This document shows positions 1 through 7,117 of a stretch of 16,041 bases of DNA, piece by piece. The stretch's first letter is position 1, and each line of letters begins with the position of its first letter. A program made the position numbers and the translations under genes. The notes under the pieces are model-generated. The model saw only the letters and a program-made list of their open reading frames with translations, was not told the origin of the DNA and ran no database searches. Origin of the DNA: Treponema sp. UBA1240 (GTDB taxonomy: Bacteria; Spirochaetota; Spirochaetia; Treponematales; Treponemataceae); NCBI GenBank assembly GCA_002308875.1, contig DBWK01000093.1, positions 1-16,041 of the forward strand, in the 5' to 3' direction.

Positions 1-1029
1 AGTACGCTCAAGCATAACAGCCGCTTTGCGAGTTACACACTAATAACAAAAGGAAATTACCCCAACGAGCTTAATATTCCGCTGCCGTTCTCAATGCTAA
101 TTGATAATGCTAGTCTTGGCAGGCTTGAAGTAATGCCGGCGTATTACTGGATGTACAATATGTATGCGCTTGAGCGTAACAGCTGGAAGTATAAGACGCG
201 CGACAGCCGTGTGCATATATCGCAGCACATTGTAACGGATTATCTTGCGCCTGATACGGCAATGGAAATTCTTAATGCGGTTTCACTGCTCGAAAAATGG
301 GTAGGCCAGGCTGTATTTGCATCCAAAAACGAAAAATGTCCCGGTTCGGATGAAGATATTATACGTACAGGAAGAGAATATCTGCTGAATCATGTGGACA
401 CGGTAAAGCAGCTTTCTGTAACCGGTGAAAATATGGAACGTTCCAAACGGTCTGTTCATATCATAAAACCTGCCGAAGCTTACCATGCTTATCACCAGAT
501 GCTTGTAATGTATGCGGTAAAAACACTTCTGGCATATTTTGAAGAAAGCGGTACTTCGTTTATGGATTTTGCTGCCGCCAATGCTGATAAGGCAAATTCT
601 GTTAATTGGATAAATATGGGTGGCCAGCTTATGCCGGAAGAAAAATTCGACATGCTGCGGAACAGAATCTGTGCAGGTGAATTTGAAAACTGGAAGCAGG
701 TTCATGCTGTTTATGACGAATACTGGAAACAGTACAGCTTTGACAACGCCGTTGCTGCTCTTTATGTTCTGAAAGTTGTTTACAGGACGGATACATTGTC
801 GGATGTTGTCTGGAAAAAAGCTCTTGCCGAATCTCTTGAGATAAGAAAGTACATTGAAGAACAGGTTTACAAGACAAAGCTTAAAGATTATACCAACGCA
901 TTCAGAAACTGTACTTACAGGAACAAGGAAGAATTTAATGCGGTTCTCGGAAAGGTTGAATCTAATTCTTTCATAAAAACGGCAAAACAAGATACAGTTA
1001 ATTTTGAAAAATTGGTAAAAAAATATTGA
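1..1029 (+). CDS. DUF4954-like protein, C-terminal part (5' end outside window)
   Basis: The frame is open from the first base, so the gene begins upstream; the first internal ATG (94) is not a likely start. The visible 342 residues have a short beta-type lead-in (HNSRFASYTLITKGNYPNE), a conserved-looking segment around LPFSMLIDNASLGRLEVMPAYY, then a long mostly helical, charged region to the end. This arrangement resembles the C-terminal half of DUF4954 proteins of Treponema and Bacteroides, whose missing N-terminal half carries hexapeptide-repeat (left-handed beta-helix) sequence of the nucleotidyl/acyltransferase-associated type. That assignment rests on remembered similarity, not a search. 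No enzymatic function is established. There is no membrane segment. The stop codon overlaps the -35 element of the following gene's promoter. Confidence 0.6.
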   Translation, partial: STLKHNSRFASYTLITKGNYPNELNIPLPFSMLIDNASLGRLEVMPAYYWMYNMYALERNSWKYKTRDSRVHISQHIVTDYLAPDTAMEILNAVSLLEKWVGQAVFASKNEKCPGSDEDIIRTGREYLLNHVDTVKQLSVTGENMERSKRSVHIIKPAEAYHAYHQMLVMYAVKTLLAYFEESGTSFMDFAAANADKANSVNWINMGGQLMPEEKFDMLRNRICAGEFENWKQVHAVYDEYWKQYSFDNAVAALYVLKVVYRTDTLSDVVWKKALAESLEIRKYIEEQVYKTKLKDYTNAFRNCTYRNKEEFNAVLGKVESNSFIKTAKQDTVNFEKLVKKY

Positions 1030-1054
1030 AAAACTGTCGTTTATGTAATAGAAT
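1026..1054 (+). promoter_or_regulatory. Sigma-70-type promoter of the diguanylate cyclase gene
   Basis: TTGAAA (1026-1031), a 17-base spacer and TAGAAT (1049-1054) match the housekeeping consensus at 5 of 6 bases in each hexamer. Transcription would start near 1061, giving a leader of about 20 bases with a purine-rich GTGAGAGAG ribosome-binding stretch before the ATG at 1081. The gene can therefore be expressed independently of the upstream gene. Confidence 0.6.
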
Positions 1055-1080
1055 TTAATAAAATTTAGTGAGAGAGTATT

Positions 1081-2010
1081 ATGGAAAGTGAACAGACCGC
1101 AGAAGATTTTTTCCTTGATTTTATAAAGGACTATATGCTCGGGAAAATTTCTTCAACGAATTCCGAATATTTTACTGCCGGTGCTTTTGTCTTTGACAGT
1201 TCCCGTACAACTGACAGTTTTGATAATCTGGGAATTTCTTCACTGCAAATCTCGCATGTTGATTGCAATGTACTTGCTGAGAATGTGGTCAATTTTGCCA
1301 TGACAGTTTCGTATGAAAAAAAGTTTCATGATTCAAGGCACTGTTCCGTTTCAACCAGAATAACTTCAACCGTTGTTCATAATTCCGGCTGCTGGAAAAT
1401 TTCATCACTGCATATTTCTGTTCCTTCCGAGTTGCTTGATTTTCTTGATTTTTATCCGCTTGCTGAAAATGCTGACAAGCTTGCACAGGTAAGAGATGAA
1501 TTTTATGCACATTCTTTTAATGTTGATGCGGATTCCAGCAAAGACCCTCTTACCGGAATTCTTCACCGTGGCGCGGCAAAACGACTTATCGATACGGCTC
1601 TGCTAACTCAGAATGAAACGCCGTGTGCTTTCCTGCTCTTTGACCTTGACAATTTTAAACAGATTAATGACAGTTACGGTCACATGGCAGGAGATGAAGT
1701 TCTTGTCCGTTTTTCCAATCTGCTTTCCGAAAGTTTCCGTTCAGGCGACGTTGTTGCGCGTCTCGGTGGTGATGAATTCATCGTTTTCATGAAAAATGCC
1801 TCTCTCAGTATTGTTGAAGATCGCGCAAGACGCATAAAGGAACGTGTACCTGCTCTAGCCGCTGAATATGGAAGCAATCTTTCTACTAGCATCGGAATTG
1901 CCATACCGGAAAAAAGCGGAACAAAGTTTGAACAGCTGTATTTTCAGGCAGACAGAGCTTTATACAGTGCAAAAGCAGCCGGCAAAAACGACTATTCTTT
2001 TTATGCATAA
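1081..2010 (+). CDS. Diguanylate cyclase with N-terminal NTF2/SnoaL-like domain
   Basis: This 309-residue protein carries a C-terminal GGDEF domain that makes cyclic di-GMP from two GTP. The domain opens with the usual D155-P-L-T-G, continues with the metal/nucleotide segment FDLDNFKQIND, and has an intact active-site loop RLGGDEF (GGDEF at 229-233). An RxxD product-inhibition site (R220-D223) lies exactly five residues before GGDEF, so feedback inhibition by c-di-GMP is expected. Residues 1-120 have alternating beta strands and an ending WKISSLHISVPS typical of NTF2/SnoaL-like ligand-binding folds; this is inferred from pattern only. No transmembrane segment is seen, so the enzyme is probably cytosolic with an N-terminal small-molecule sensor. 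There is no EAL domain. The PilZ protein at 6716-7117 is a possible effector of its product. Confidence 0.88.
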   Translation: MESEQTAEDFFLDFIKDYMLGKISSTNSEYFTAGAFVFDSSRTTDSFDNLGISSLQISHVDCNVLAENVVNFAMTVSYEKKFHDSRHCSVSTRITSTVVHNSGCWKISSLHISVPSELLDFLDFYPLAENADKLAQVRDEFYAHSFNVDADSSKDPLTGILHRGAAKRLIDTALLTQNETPCAFLLFDLDNFKQINDSYGHMAGDEVLVRFSNLLSESFRSGDVVARLGGDEFIVFMKNASLSIVEDRARRIKERVPALAAEYGSNLSTSIGIAIPEKSGTKFEQLYFQADRALYSAKAAGKNDYSFYA

Positions 2011-2135
2011 AAAAAATAATTTTTTTTTAATTTTTTTGTAACCTTTTTTTTAGACAGTGTTTTACTTTTTGATTGCAATAACAAACATAATGATTTTATT
2101 TTTTTAATGTACAGAATATACACTCCTTTGATAGA

Positions 2136-2165
2136 GGCTGTCCGGTTGGACAGCCCTATTTTTTT
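2136..2165 (+). terminator. Intrinsic terminator
   Basis: A perfect 8-bp stem GGCTGTCC / GGACAGCC (2136-2143 and 2148-2155) with a GGTT loop is followed by CTA and a T7 run. The T run is on the + strand side only, so it ends rightward transcription from the GGDEF gene about 125 bases after its stop. The 2011-2135 stretch before it is extremely A/T rich with several T7-T9 runs; no ORF or convincing promoter was seen in it. Confidence 0.8.
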
Positions 2166-2185
2166 ATATGGGTGATATTCCGGTT

Positions 2186-4390
2186 TTAGTCACTTATGAG
2201 CCTGTTCAATCCTTGTGCAGCTTCTTTTGCTCGTGTTGCCAGCGAACTTAGTTCATTCATCTGCGAGCATAATTTAACATTATGGTCAAGGATATCCGAA
2301 ACAGCCTTGTTTGCTTCTTCCGCGGTTTCAGCTAGTTTTGTTATGTTTGATGAAACCTGTTGTGAGTATGAGAACTGGTTTTCTGCTTCCTGTTTTACTT
2401 TTGCGGCGGAATTTGTCATTTCCTGTGTTGCTTTTACAATTCTTTCGCCTGCCTGCTTCTGCCGTTCCATACTTTGTGCGGATTCGCTGACGCTCTGATT
2501 TGTGCTTGCCGCACCTGTTGAAACCTGTTTGAGCGTGTCGCGGACGCGCACACTCAGGTTAAAGCCTTCTGAAATACTTTTATTTATTTCCGTAACGATT
2601 GTTTTGATTTTATCAGCCTGATTACGGCTTGCTGCCGCCAAATTTTTGATTTCGTGTGCAATGACCGAAAAGCCCTGTCCGCTTGTTCCGGCATGGGCTG
2701 CTTCGATAGATGCGTTCATAGCCAGCATATTTGTTTGTTCCGCAAAATCCGTAACAACCTGAACAACTCCGAGAATTTCGGTTGAAAAATTCTTTATGTC
2801 TTCCATATTTCCTACAAGAACAGAAACGTCATTTGAACTTGTATAAGTCATGTTGTCCAACGATTTTGCAAAATTCACTGCACTGTCTATTCCGTCCGCA
2901 ACCTGACCTACGCCTGTTACCATAAGGTTTGTTTCCTGCGCGGTGTTTTCTATAGTTGTGTTTTCGGACTGTAGTTCGGTATTTACTCTTTCAAGTGATT
3001 CCACAAGACTGCCTACTGCTTCGGATGTGTTTTTAACGGCGTCGTTCTGTTTTGCAATAAGGCCGCCGATTCTCTGAGCTTCACAGGCGGAACGCGCTGC
3101 GGATTGCGCAACGTTTGAAACAGAGTCTTCCAAAGTTTTTGCAATGGTTATGGTTTCAAGCGAAAGTTTTTCAGCATTTGAAACTATTGTGTTAAGTCTG
3201 TCCCGCTGCGAAGATGTTTCGTCCATTATTACCTTGAGTTTGCGCTTGTTTTGTGCGCTTTCAACCGAAACAACTATGAACATTGTCAGGTCTATGATAA
3301 AGAATGAAAAACCCTGCAGCCATGCGAACGGAACCGCCATCATAGCCTGATAAATAATATCGTGCGTTGCAAATGTGAGCGCAAACAGGAGCCCGCCGAG
3401 AATGAACTTGGAATTAGGCTGTTTTCTGATAACTGCTTTTATATCAAAAACAAAGACAAATACAACTGCCGCAAAAACCGGAATCAAAGAAAGCGTAAAC
3501 AGTATTTCGTGTATAACATCGTTCCGCATACATACCGCATATGCAACAGACATAATTGCAAGAATGGAGTATACGATTATTTTTAAAAGCTTTGTCTGAC
3601 AGTGAAAGTATTCGCCCATAAAAAGAACAAGAAAGCCCATACTGAAGATGAATGAAAGGCGGGCGAGAGACCGCTGCAAATAAATAGGCAGAATCAACAG
3701 TTCAGAGGCTATATCAAAAAAGTAAAAGGAAATGGTGATGAGCGTAAACGCAAAGTACAAACCGGCTCTGTTCGTGCGGTCGCTGAAAAAGCGGAACAAA
3801 AAGTAAACGCCGAGAAAAAGACAGATAGCCGCAAACATATAATATGCGGTGATATTCAAAAAACGCTGTACGGTTTCTACTAGGTATCTTCTGTTTATAT
3901 CGCTCCAGTAGAACTGGTTGAATGTTCCGTGTGAAGAACCGCATTTGCACCGCAGCGCAATTTTAATCTTGTTGTTGTGAATTTCTTTTTCAGGAATAAG
4001 GAGAATTGAATTGCCCTCATATGAGATATTCAACTTGGGTTCAATGCAGCCGTGCTGGCCTATCAGTATGCCGTTGACATAAATATCCATTGCGCAAGAA
4101 CTTCTGCCTGTTTCAAAGTACACTTTTTTGCCCTTAAACTCCGGTGGAATAGTCAGCTCACTCCTGAGCCAGAACATACCGTTGCCTTCCATTTTTACGG
4201 CTGCCGGAAGTTCTATCGTCTTCCACATTGAATCCGACATGTCCGGATCTGCCCAAAATTCGTTGTCTCCATCCTGGTATTTCCATTCCGCCTGAACAGG
4301 TATTTGCAGTGTTGCAGCAGAAATAAGCGCAAGTGTTATTACAGAAAAAAATAACAGAAATATGATTTTCTTTACAGGAAGTTTTTTCAT
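2186..4390 (-). CDS. Methyl-accepting chemotaxis protein with 7TM-DISM sensor module
   Basis: The 734-residue protein begins with a signal-peptide-like segment (residues 7-26). An extracytoplasmic domain of about 140 residues follows; its W..LP....GMFWLR and DIYVNGILIGQHG motifs fit the galactose-binding jelly-roll of the 7TMR-DISM extracellular type. About seven hydrophobic segments lie near 178-201, 209-228, 241-262, 268-288, 294-316, 327-348 and 355-376. There is no obvious HAMP domain; a coiled coil leads straight into an MCP signalling domain whose hairpin tip is at about 549-590 (EQTNMLAMNASIEAAHAGTSG, split here as EQTNMLAMNAS and IEAAHAGTSGQGF). It should feed the CheA/CheW pathway. 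Several cysteines (99, 115, 148, 150) in the sensor domain could form disulphides. No CheR-docking pentapeptide is present at the C-terminus (ends RLISD). The ligand is unknown; a carbohydrate is plausible from the fold. A GGAGAGGA ribosome site precedes the ATG. Confidence 0.9.
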   Translation of the reverse strand: MKKLPVKKIIFLLFFSVITLALISAATLQIPVQAEWKYQDGDNEFWADPDMSDSMWKTIELPAAVKMEGNGMFWLRSELTIPPEFKGKKVYFETGRSSCAMDIYVNGILIGQHGCIEPKLNISYEGNSILLIPEKEIHNNKIKIALRCKCGSSHGTFNQFYWSDINRRYLVETVQRFLNITAYYMFAAICLFLGVYFLFRFFSDRTNRAGLYFAFTLITISFYFFDIASELLILPIYLQRSLARLSFIFSMGFLVLFMGEYFHCQTKLLKIIVYSILAIMSVAYAVCMRNDVIHEILFTLSLIPVFAAVVFVFVFDIKAVIRKQPNSKFILGGLLFALTFATHDIIYQAMMAVPFAWLQGFSFFIIDLTMFIVVSVESAQNKRKLKVIMDETSSQRDRLNTIVSNAEKLSLETITIAKTLEDSVSNVAQSAARSACEAQRIGGLIAKQNDAVKNTSEAVGSLVESLERVNTELQSENTTIENTAQETNLMVTGVGQVADGIDSAVNFAKSLDNMTYTSSNDVSVLVGNMEDIKNFSTEILGVVQVVTDFAEQTNMLAMNASIEAAHAGTSGQGFSVIAHEIKNLAAASRNQADKIKTIVTEINKSISEGFNLSVRVRDTLKQVSTGAASTNQSVSESAQSMERQKQAGERIVKATQEMTNSAAKVKQEAENQFSYSQQVSSNITKLAETAEEANKAVSDILDHNVKLCSQMNELSSLATRAKEAAQGLNRLISD

Positions 4391-4423
4391 CTTAATTCTG
4401 TCCTCTCCAAAAAGTTATATTAC

Positions 4424-4461
4424 ATTGTACATCATAATTGACAGGAAATCCAATTTTTTTA
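4424..4461 (-). promoter_or_regulatory. Candidate promoter(s) of the chemoreceptor gene
   Basis: On the - strand TTGGAT (4453-4448), 18 bases, TACAAT (4429-4424) is a plausible housekeeping promoter. Overlapping it, TAAAAAAA (4461-4454), 11 bases, GTCAATTA (4442-4435) has the sigma-28 spacing but matches the TAAAGTTT/GCCGATAA consensus at only 4 and 5 of 8 positions. Either could drive the receptor gene; the sequence does not decide between them. Confidence 0.4.
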
Positions 4462-4464
4462 ACC

Positions 4465-4493
4465 TTGACAATCCGCTTATTTATGCGTATTTT
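4465..4493 (+). promoter_or_regulatory. Promoter of tmRNA
   Basis: A perfect -35 hexamer TTGACA (4465-4470) is followed after 17 bases by TATTTT (4488-4493, 4 of 6). The predicted start near 4500 leaves only a few bases before the mature tmRNA 5' end at 4505. It lies back-to-back with the chemoreceptor promoter region. Confidence 0.65.
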
Positions 4494-4504
4494 AGTATGA
4501 CAAT

Positions 4505-4853
4505 GGGGGTGTACCGGTTTCGACTAGAATGATTCGAGGTCTTGAGTTGCAGGTGAGAGTGAAGGTTCTCTGAACTGACAAACCTATAATTGCCAACAAT
4601 GACAATTACAAAGCTTACGCATTAGCTGCATAAGCCGGAATACAAATTGTGCGGCTCTGAATGATTTGATATTCTGTTACCTACCAGGGCTTGCCATGTA
4701 AGGTTTTTGGTACTTGCATGGGACTTTTCACCAAAATAAGGAGCCGACGCTTGCGGTACTGCTACCGGTTCCCGACAAATACCTCGTACCGATAAACCTG
4801 TAGAGATTCCTGATCCGCTTTTTAGGACGGGGGTTCAATTCCCCCCACTTCCA
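4505..4853 (+). ncRNA. ssrA: Transfer-messenger RNA (tmRNA)
   Basis: The RNA rescues stalled ribosomes together with SmpB and tags the nascent chain for proteolysis. The tRNA-like ends pair: GGGGGTG (4505-4511) with CACTTCC (4846-4852), including the G3-U70 wobble that marks alanine charging, and an A discriminator at 4853. The 3' T arm is GGGGG-TTCAATT-CCCCC. The 5' side has the tmRNA-typical GGTTTCGAC segment. The tag reading frame is 4592-4630 followed by TAA (4631-4633): A-N-N-D-N-Y-K-A-Y-A-L-A-A, with the usual ALAA degron end. CCA is not encoded and must be added. The total of 349 bases is normal for a one-piece tmRNA. The RNA is the likely reason for the absence of a protein gene here. 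Confidence 0.96.
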
Positions 4854-4888
4854 TTTTCTTCCTTCTGTTTCTGCAAAACATCCCTTAA

Positions 4889-4917
4889 TTGAACACTTTA
4901 AAAAAAAATGATATGCT
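4889..4917 (+). promoter_or_regulatory. Promoter of the RlmL-type gene, predicting a near-leaderless mRNA
   Basis: TTGAAC (4889-4894), 17 bases, TATGCT (4912-4917). Transcription would begin at about 4924, only three or four bases before the ATG at 4928. No Shine-Dalgarno sequence precedes the ATG, which agrees with leaderless initiation. The spacer contains a run of nine A (4900-4908). Confidence 0.5.
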
Positions 4918-4927
4918 GTGAACAATT

Positions 4928-6085
4928 ATGATAACATTGGTGGCGTTGTGTGCTGTAGGTGCGGAAAAAATCCTGTCCAACGAAATTAAAAAACTTGGTT
5001 ATTCTCCCGTTGAAAACGCAGCTGGCAGGGTTGTTTTTACAGCATCGGATTCAGATGCAATGTATCGTGCAAATCTATGCCTGCGGACAGCTGACCGTGT
5101 TTATCTTCTTGTGGGAGATTTTAATGCTCCCGATTTTGATTCGCTTTTTGAAGGCGTAAAATCAATAAACTGGCAGGATTATTTTAATAAGGATGTCAGG
5201 CTGGTTGTTGACAAGGTTCGTTCCCACAACAGCAAACTTGCTTCTGAACACAGCATTCAGGCAATGGTTCAAAAAGCGGTTTACACCAAACTGGGTAACG
5301 TTTGGCACATGAGCACAATGCCTGAAACAGGAAACACAGCTTCTGTCCGTGTGTATCTGGAAAAAGACAGAATGTGCGTTCTGTTGGATTTAAGCGGGCT
5401 CCCGCTTAACCGGCGCGGATACAGAACAATGGGAGGCGAAGCTCCGCTGAGAGAAACGCTTGCTGCAACACTACTGCAGCAAATGTGTTGGCGGCGCAAA
5501 ACACCGCTTCACGATCCGTTCTGCGGTTCCGGTACAATTGCTATAGAAGCGGCGCTTTATGCCTACAACGTTGCTCCCGGACTCGGGCGGTCATTTGCTT
5601 TGGAAAACCTTGCGATATACGATGCGGAAAAAATGCTTGAAATAAAAAGACAGGAAGCGGAAAAAATCCGCCCTGACTGCCTGGCCCGCATTACAGGAAG
5701 CGATATTTCCGAGGAAGCTGTAAGCAGAGCGCGCTTGAATGCGGAACATGCCTGTGTTATGGCAGGGCGGGCTTTGCAGCTTATTGGAAGTGACGCACGA
5801 ATCCAGCGCCCCGACTTTATTGTCAGCGGCTTTGATTCGCTTGCTGCTCCTTACGAAACCGGAATGCTTCTTGCTAATCCGCCTTACGGTGAAAGATTGG
5901 GAACTGTAGCGGAGGCTGAAACATTGTACCGGGAAATGACAGTGCTTTTTGATAATTTTCCGAACTGGCAGATGGGTTTTATTACCGCAAATCCGTCATT
6001 TGAACGCTGTATAGGAAAAAAGGCGGCAAAAACCAAAAGTTTAAAAAGCGGTAATTTGGACACAGTTTTTTACATGTTTCAGTAA
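4928..6085 (+). CDS. THUMP-domain 23S rRNA (guanine-N2) methyltransferase, RlmL/YpsC type
   Basis: The 385-residue protein matches the single-domain RlmL-like family (B. subtilis YpsC type), not the roughly 700-residue fused RlmKL of E. coli. An N-terminal ferredoxin-like and THUMP RNA-binding region covers about residues 1-160. The Rossmann methyltransferase part has the S-adenosylmethionine motif D196-P-F-C-G-S-G-T and the catalytic N317-P-P-Y-G motif of N2-guanine methyltransferases. The expected product is N2-methylguanosine in the large-subunit rRNA (G2445 in E. coli); the exact target is inferred. The chosen start is the first in-frame ATG and gives the family's normal N-terminus. The gene begins 74 bases after tmRNA and is followed 12 bases later by a TetR gene. 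Confidence 0.9.
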   Translation: MITLVALCAVGAEKILSNEIKKLGYSPVENAAGRVVFTASDSDAMYRANLCLRTADRVYLLVGDFNAPDFDSLFEGVKSINWQDYFNKDVRLVVDKVRSHNSKLASEHSIQAMVQKAVYTKLGNVWHMSTMPETGNTASVRVYLEKDRMCVLLDLSGLPLNRRGYRTMGGEAPLRETLAATLLQQMCWRRKTPLHDPFCGSGTIAIEAALYAYNVAPGLGRSFALENLAIYDAEKMLEIKRQEAEKIRPDCLARITGSDISEEAVSRARLNAEHACVMAGRALQLIGSDARIQRPDFIVSGFDSLAAPYETGMLLANPPYGERLGTVAEAETLYREMTVLFDNFPNWQMGFITANPSFERCIGKKAAKTKSLKSGNLDTVFYMFQ

Positions 6086-6097
6086 AAAGGAGTTTAT

Positions 6098-6697
6098 ATG
6101 TCAATTGTAGTTGAACATGATAAGCGTAAGCGTGAAATTCTGGACAAAGCTCTGGATGTATTTGTTGATGAGGGCTATGAGGACGCGACTTTTCAGAAAA
6201 TTGCGGACAGATGCGGAATAACACGCACGACCTTGTATTTGTACTTTAAGAATAAGAGGGAAATCTTTGTCTGGAGTCTTAAGCAGCTTACTTCGGGAAT
6301 AGAAGAAAGACTTACCAATTTTATTAAGGATGAGAATCTTTCTTCCGAAGAAAAACTGCGTAATGTTTTAACTTCAATTCTTGACGCCTGTACTGAAAAC
6401 CACCGTTTGTTCATTGTTGTTCTGAACCATCTTCTTCAGATACAAAAAACCGGAAAAAATCCTGCAGATTTTGTAAACAGAAGAATTGTACGTTTGCGCC
6501 ATCTTCTTTCCACAATAATTATAGAAGGAATCAACAGAGGCGAATTTAAAAACCTGAATGTAAAAGCTGTAAACGAAATGTTGTATGCTTTTATTGAATC
6601 TTCTATATTCCGTCTTGCAATTTTCAGCCAGACGGAAGTAAAAGAACTCTATACTTCAATAAATCTTTCGATAGACGGAATTCTTGCAAAAAAATAG
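6098..6697 (+). CDS. TetR/AcrR-family transcriptional regulator
   Basis: This 199-residue protein has an N-terminal helix-turn-helix of TetR type at about residues 11-58, with the recognition region TFQKIADRCGITRTTLYLYF typical of the family, followed by an all-helical ligand-binding and dimerisation domain of about 140 residues. Such proteins are usually repressors released by a small molecule; the ligand is unknown here. A good AAGGAG site precedes the ATG and the gene lies 12 bases after the RlmL-type gene, so it is cotranscribed and may regulate its own operon. No clear palindromic operator was found upstream of 4928. Confidence 0.9.
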   Translation: MSIVVEHDKRKREILDKALDVFVDEGYEDATFQKIADRCGITRTTLYLYFKNKREIFVWSLKQLTSGIEERLTNFIKDENLSSEEKLRNVLTSILDACTENHRLFIVVLNHLLQIQKTGKNPADFVNRRIVRLRHLLSTIIIEGINRGEFKNLNVKAVNEMLYAFIESSIFRLAIFSQTEVKELYTSINLSIDGILAKK

Positions 6698-6715
6698 CAG
6701 GGGTTATTGACAAAG

Positions 6716-7117
6716 ATGTCCAAAGAGTGGAATTTAAATAGTATGTCAGATGTTGAACAACGCAGTAATGTCAGATATGAAGATTTTGCACGTGTAACAT
6801 GCCCTGATCTTTGTTTTTTGCAGGGTGTTCTTTTAGACATCAGTGAAAGCGGCTGCAAAATTCGTTTTCCGGTACCGGTTACTGTTGATTATGACAAGGA
6901 TTATGAAATCACCATACAGCCTTCATGTAAATTCGGACTGAATCCTTTTTCGATTATTATTCATCCTGTATGGGAAAACGATTCTTCCGAAACACCGGAA
7001 GTAGGCTTTGTTATTCTGCAATCACCCGGAATTCCTTCTCTGCTTAAATATCTTGAAATTCTCCATAATCTTTCTCTTGATTCCGAGGGTTTGCTTTTAC
7101 AGGAATTATGTCTGTAA
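6716..7117 (+). CDS. PilZ domain protein (c-di-GMP receptor)
   Basis: The protein of 133 residues is little more than a PilZ domain. Both c-di-GMP-binding motifs are present: RxxxR (R16-S-N-V-R20) and DxSxxG (D41-I-S-E-S-G46), with the beta-barrel continuing to about residue 110 and ending in a GF-V.L strand. It is expected to bind c-di-GMP and act on an unknown partner. An in-frame TTG at 6707 would add three residues but lies only three bases from the AGGGG site, so ATG 6716 was preferred. The gene overlaps the next one by 10 bases, implying translational coupling to the RlmM-type gene. The GGDEF protein at 1081-2010 could supply its ligand. Confidence 0.85.
   Translation: MSKEWNLNSMSDVEQRSNVRYEDFARVTCPDLCFLQGVLLDISESGCKIRFPVPVTVDYDKDYEITIQPSCKFGLNPFSIIIHPVWENDSSETPEVGFVILQSPGIPSLLKYLEILHNLSLDSEGLLLQELCL

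Noticed and set aside
283..990. 235-residue ORF on the - strand
   Set aside because: It is antisense to the well-supported DUF4954-like frame, has a cysteine- and phenylalanine-rich composition typical of a shadow frame, and has no ribosome site.
2042..2165. Independent small RNA ending at the 2136-2165 terminator
   Set aside because: Promoter-like hexamers (TAGACA-N17-TGCAAT) are weak and the interval is mostly homopolymeric; a long 3' untranslated region of the GGDEF gene explains the terminator.
4728..4925. 65-residue ORF on the - strand
   Set aside because: It overlaps the 3' half of tmRNA; reading WKWGELNPRPKK is the typical false peptide produced by antisense of the tRNA-like end.
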